From positions 1 through 25,917 of the forward strand of contig JAZSFD010000114.1 in assembly GCA_045532035.1 (NCBI GenBank): 25,917 bases of DNA. Direction: 5' to 3'. This document shows positions 24,904 to 25,917 of this stretch, piece after piece. Every line of letters begins with the position of its first letter. Position 1 is the stretch's first letter. Both the position numbers and the translations under genes were made by a program. The notes under the pieces are model-generated. The model worked only from the letters and a program-made list of their open reading frames with translations, had not been told where the DNA came from and searched no databases. This DNA is from UMGS1052 sp045532035. GTDB lineage: Bacteria; Bacillota; Clostridia; Oscillospirales; CAG-382.

Positions 24904-24921
24904 ATAGACAAATGTAATATC
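24901..24921 (+). promoter_or_regulatory. Shared 21-bp regulatory motif, AraC leader copy
   Basis: The core GACAAATGTAATATC (24907-24921) is identical to minus-strand 18696-18710, and the flanking AATATR extends the match to 20 of 21 bases. It sits over the transcription start, just before AGGAGGG. Placement suits an autoregulatory site; binding by this AraC protein is inference. Confidence 0.6.
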
Positions 24922-24933
24922 AGGAGGGAAACG

Positions 24934-25815
24934 ATGTTTTTTGACTGCAGATTCGACAGCAAAAGTCCAAAATGTATTCGCATTTCCCGAGGAAACATAA
25001 GCAGTGAGCTTAACATAATCGAAGTCGGATATAACAAGGTTCCTGCAGGCAAGTGCTAGATCATACACAGAGATGTTTTTATTCTTCATTATGTGGTGTC
25101 GGGAAAGGGAGTTTTTCAGGGGCAGCCCTTTGACAAAAGCTGCGGTTATCTTGTGGTGCCGGGCGAGCTTGAAATCATAACCGCCGATGAAAAAGACCCT
25201 TATGAAAGCTATTGGATAATATTCAAGGGGACTCTTGCTCCCGAAATAATCAAGCTGTGCGGGCTTGAAAAGCGCTGTCATGTGTTTTCGTTTGACAAGA
25301 ATGCCGAATGTGCCAAGATCTTGAATTCTGTTTTGTTTGACGATTCTTATGCCAACGATTATTCCGAAGCGTTTGCGCTTCAGGCGGCATTCAACAACAT
25401 AATTTCGATACATACAAACGAAAACAGAGTCATTTCAGGCTCGGTTAATCTCACTGCACGCGATCTTGCCATGATCTTCGAGAAGAGTTATCAGCAGGAT
25501 CTGAAAATAAACGAGCTTGCCGAAAGCTTTCGTTATTCACGAAATCACCTGTATTCCATATTCAAGAGCGAATACGGAATCTCGCCCCAGGATTACCTGC
25601 TCAATCTCCGCATTGAAAAGGCAAAACAGCTTTTGTCACGGGAGGATATGAAGCTTTCGGTAAAAGAGGTGGCGTATGCGGTGGGCTTCCGCGATCAGCT
25701 TTATTTTTCAAAGCTTTTCAAAAAAAGGACCGGTTCCACGCCCTTGGAATTCAGAAACGAAAGGCAAAAGCTTATCGAGCTTGCTGACAAAGTGTATTAC
25801 AATAATTGCTGTTAG
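24934..25815 (+). CDS. AraC-family regulator interrupted by an in-frame amber codon
   Basis: ATG 24934 follows AGGAGGG. Forty-one codons lead to TAG at 25057-25059, and the same frame then continues to the TAG at 25813. The first part (MFFDCRFDSKSPKCIRISRG ... VPAGKC) and the next (IIHRDVFILHYVVSGKGVF) together make the expected cupin-like sensor domain, so the stop falls inside one gene of 293 codons. Residues about 191-270 hold the two AraC helix-turn-helix motifs (LKINELAESFRYSRNHLYSI; SVKEVAYAVGFRDQLYFSKL, then FKKRTGSTPLEFR). A start at GTG 25093 would lose part of the sensor domain and has no clear binding site. It probably controls the divergent GH63-like gene and itself. It is non-functional if the stop is real and not suppressed. 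Confidence 0.8.
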
Positions 25816-25820
25816 CAATA

Positions 25821-25917
25821 TGCACAAACAGGGAGTGTCATAATACCTCCATTGCCTGAAAGGGCGGCTGATCCAAAACAAGGTTTCTGATATCGGCAAA
25901 ACAGAAGTCTAATCAGA
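25821..25917. repeat. Terminal direct repeat, right copy
   Basis: Identical over 97 bases to positions 1-97. It starts 5 bases after the stop of the AraC gene and runs to the window edge, so its full extent cannot be seen. Confidence 0.95.

Noticed and set aside
18877..25815. Reassigned genetic code (TAG or TGA read as an amino acid)
   Set aside because: TGA ends subunits A and D, the lactonase, phosphoesterase and GH63-like genes, and TAG ends the AraC gene; the core operon has no internal stops.
1..25917. Plasmid, phage or integrative element
   Set aside because: No replication, partition, capsid, integrase or conjugation gene was found; only a dead IS3 fragment and short repeats.

Overview
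The window reads as chromosomal DNA of a Gram-positive anaerobe of the Clostridia, most likely an uncultured Oscillospiraceae/Ruminococcaceae-type gut bacterium. The basis is strong AGGAGG-type ribosome binding sites, Firmicutes-style signal peptides, a surface protein with three SLH domains, moderately AT-rich DNA with TTG and GTG starts, and hairpin-rich interspersed repeats of the kind common in that group. This assignment is inference. I found no rRNA, tRNA, CRISPR array, phage, plasmid replication or partition gene. The first and last 97 bases are identical, so the contig looks circular, but the gene content does not suit a plasmid or phage.

Layout from left to right. 1-542 is non-coding and holds the terminal repeat, a nested inverted-repeat (REP/MITE-like) element, more hairpins, a terminator and a promoter. 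543-4049 encodes a large secreted SLH-anchored protein with SH3-like and GLUG-type modules. 4454-5089 encodes a duplicated L-rhamnose-mutarotase-fold protein with its own promoter and terminator. 5090-5748 is a graveyard region with a truncated IS3-type orfA, another short coding remnant and two large hairpins. 5749-8726 (minus) is one secreted modular protein broken by a single-base frameshift. 8889-9860 is a divergent AraC-family regulator.

The core of the window, 10066-17307 (minus), is a complete seven-gene V/A-type ATPase operon in the order E, DUF2764-like, A, B, D, I, K. This is the gene set known from Chlamydiae, Bacteroidota and spirochaetes, with no F, G/H or classical C subunit. 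The c-ring subunit keeps the side-chain ligands of the sodium site known from Enterococcus hirae NtpK, so the enzyme may move Na+. An extended -10 promoter and a possible attenuator hairpin precede the operon. A beta-propeller lactonase-family gene diverges from it at 17656-18615.

18838-23499 is a very large secreted protein gene: signal peptide, two tandem copies of a parallel-beta-helix-like module, a purple-acid-phosphatase-like metallophosphoesterase and a C-terminal domain. It is interrupted by an in-frame TAG in the signal peptide and an in-frame TGA in the second repeat. Its C-terminal domain recurs at the end of the frameshifted protein at 5749-8726. A GH63-like glycosidase (23685-24824, minus) and an AraC regulator (24934-25815, itself interrupted by an in-frame TAG) diverge from overlapping promoters. 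A 21-bp site (20/21 match) lies in the leader of that AraC gene and upstream of the phosphoesterase gene, which suggests one regulon for this carbohydrate/phosphate-scavenging accessory block.

The main contrast is between the intact V-ATPase operon and the surrounding secreted-protein and regulator genes, three of which carry frame breaks. Either these accessory genes are decaying, or the assembly has base errors, or stop codons are being read through; the sequence alone does not decide.
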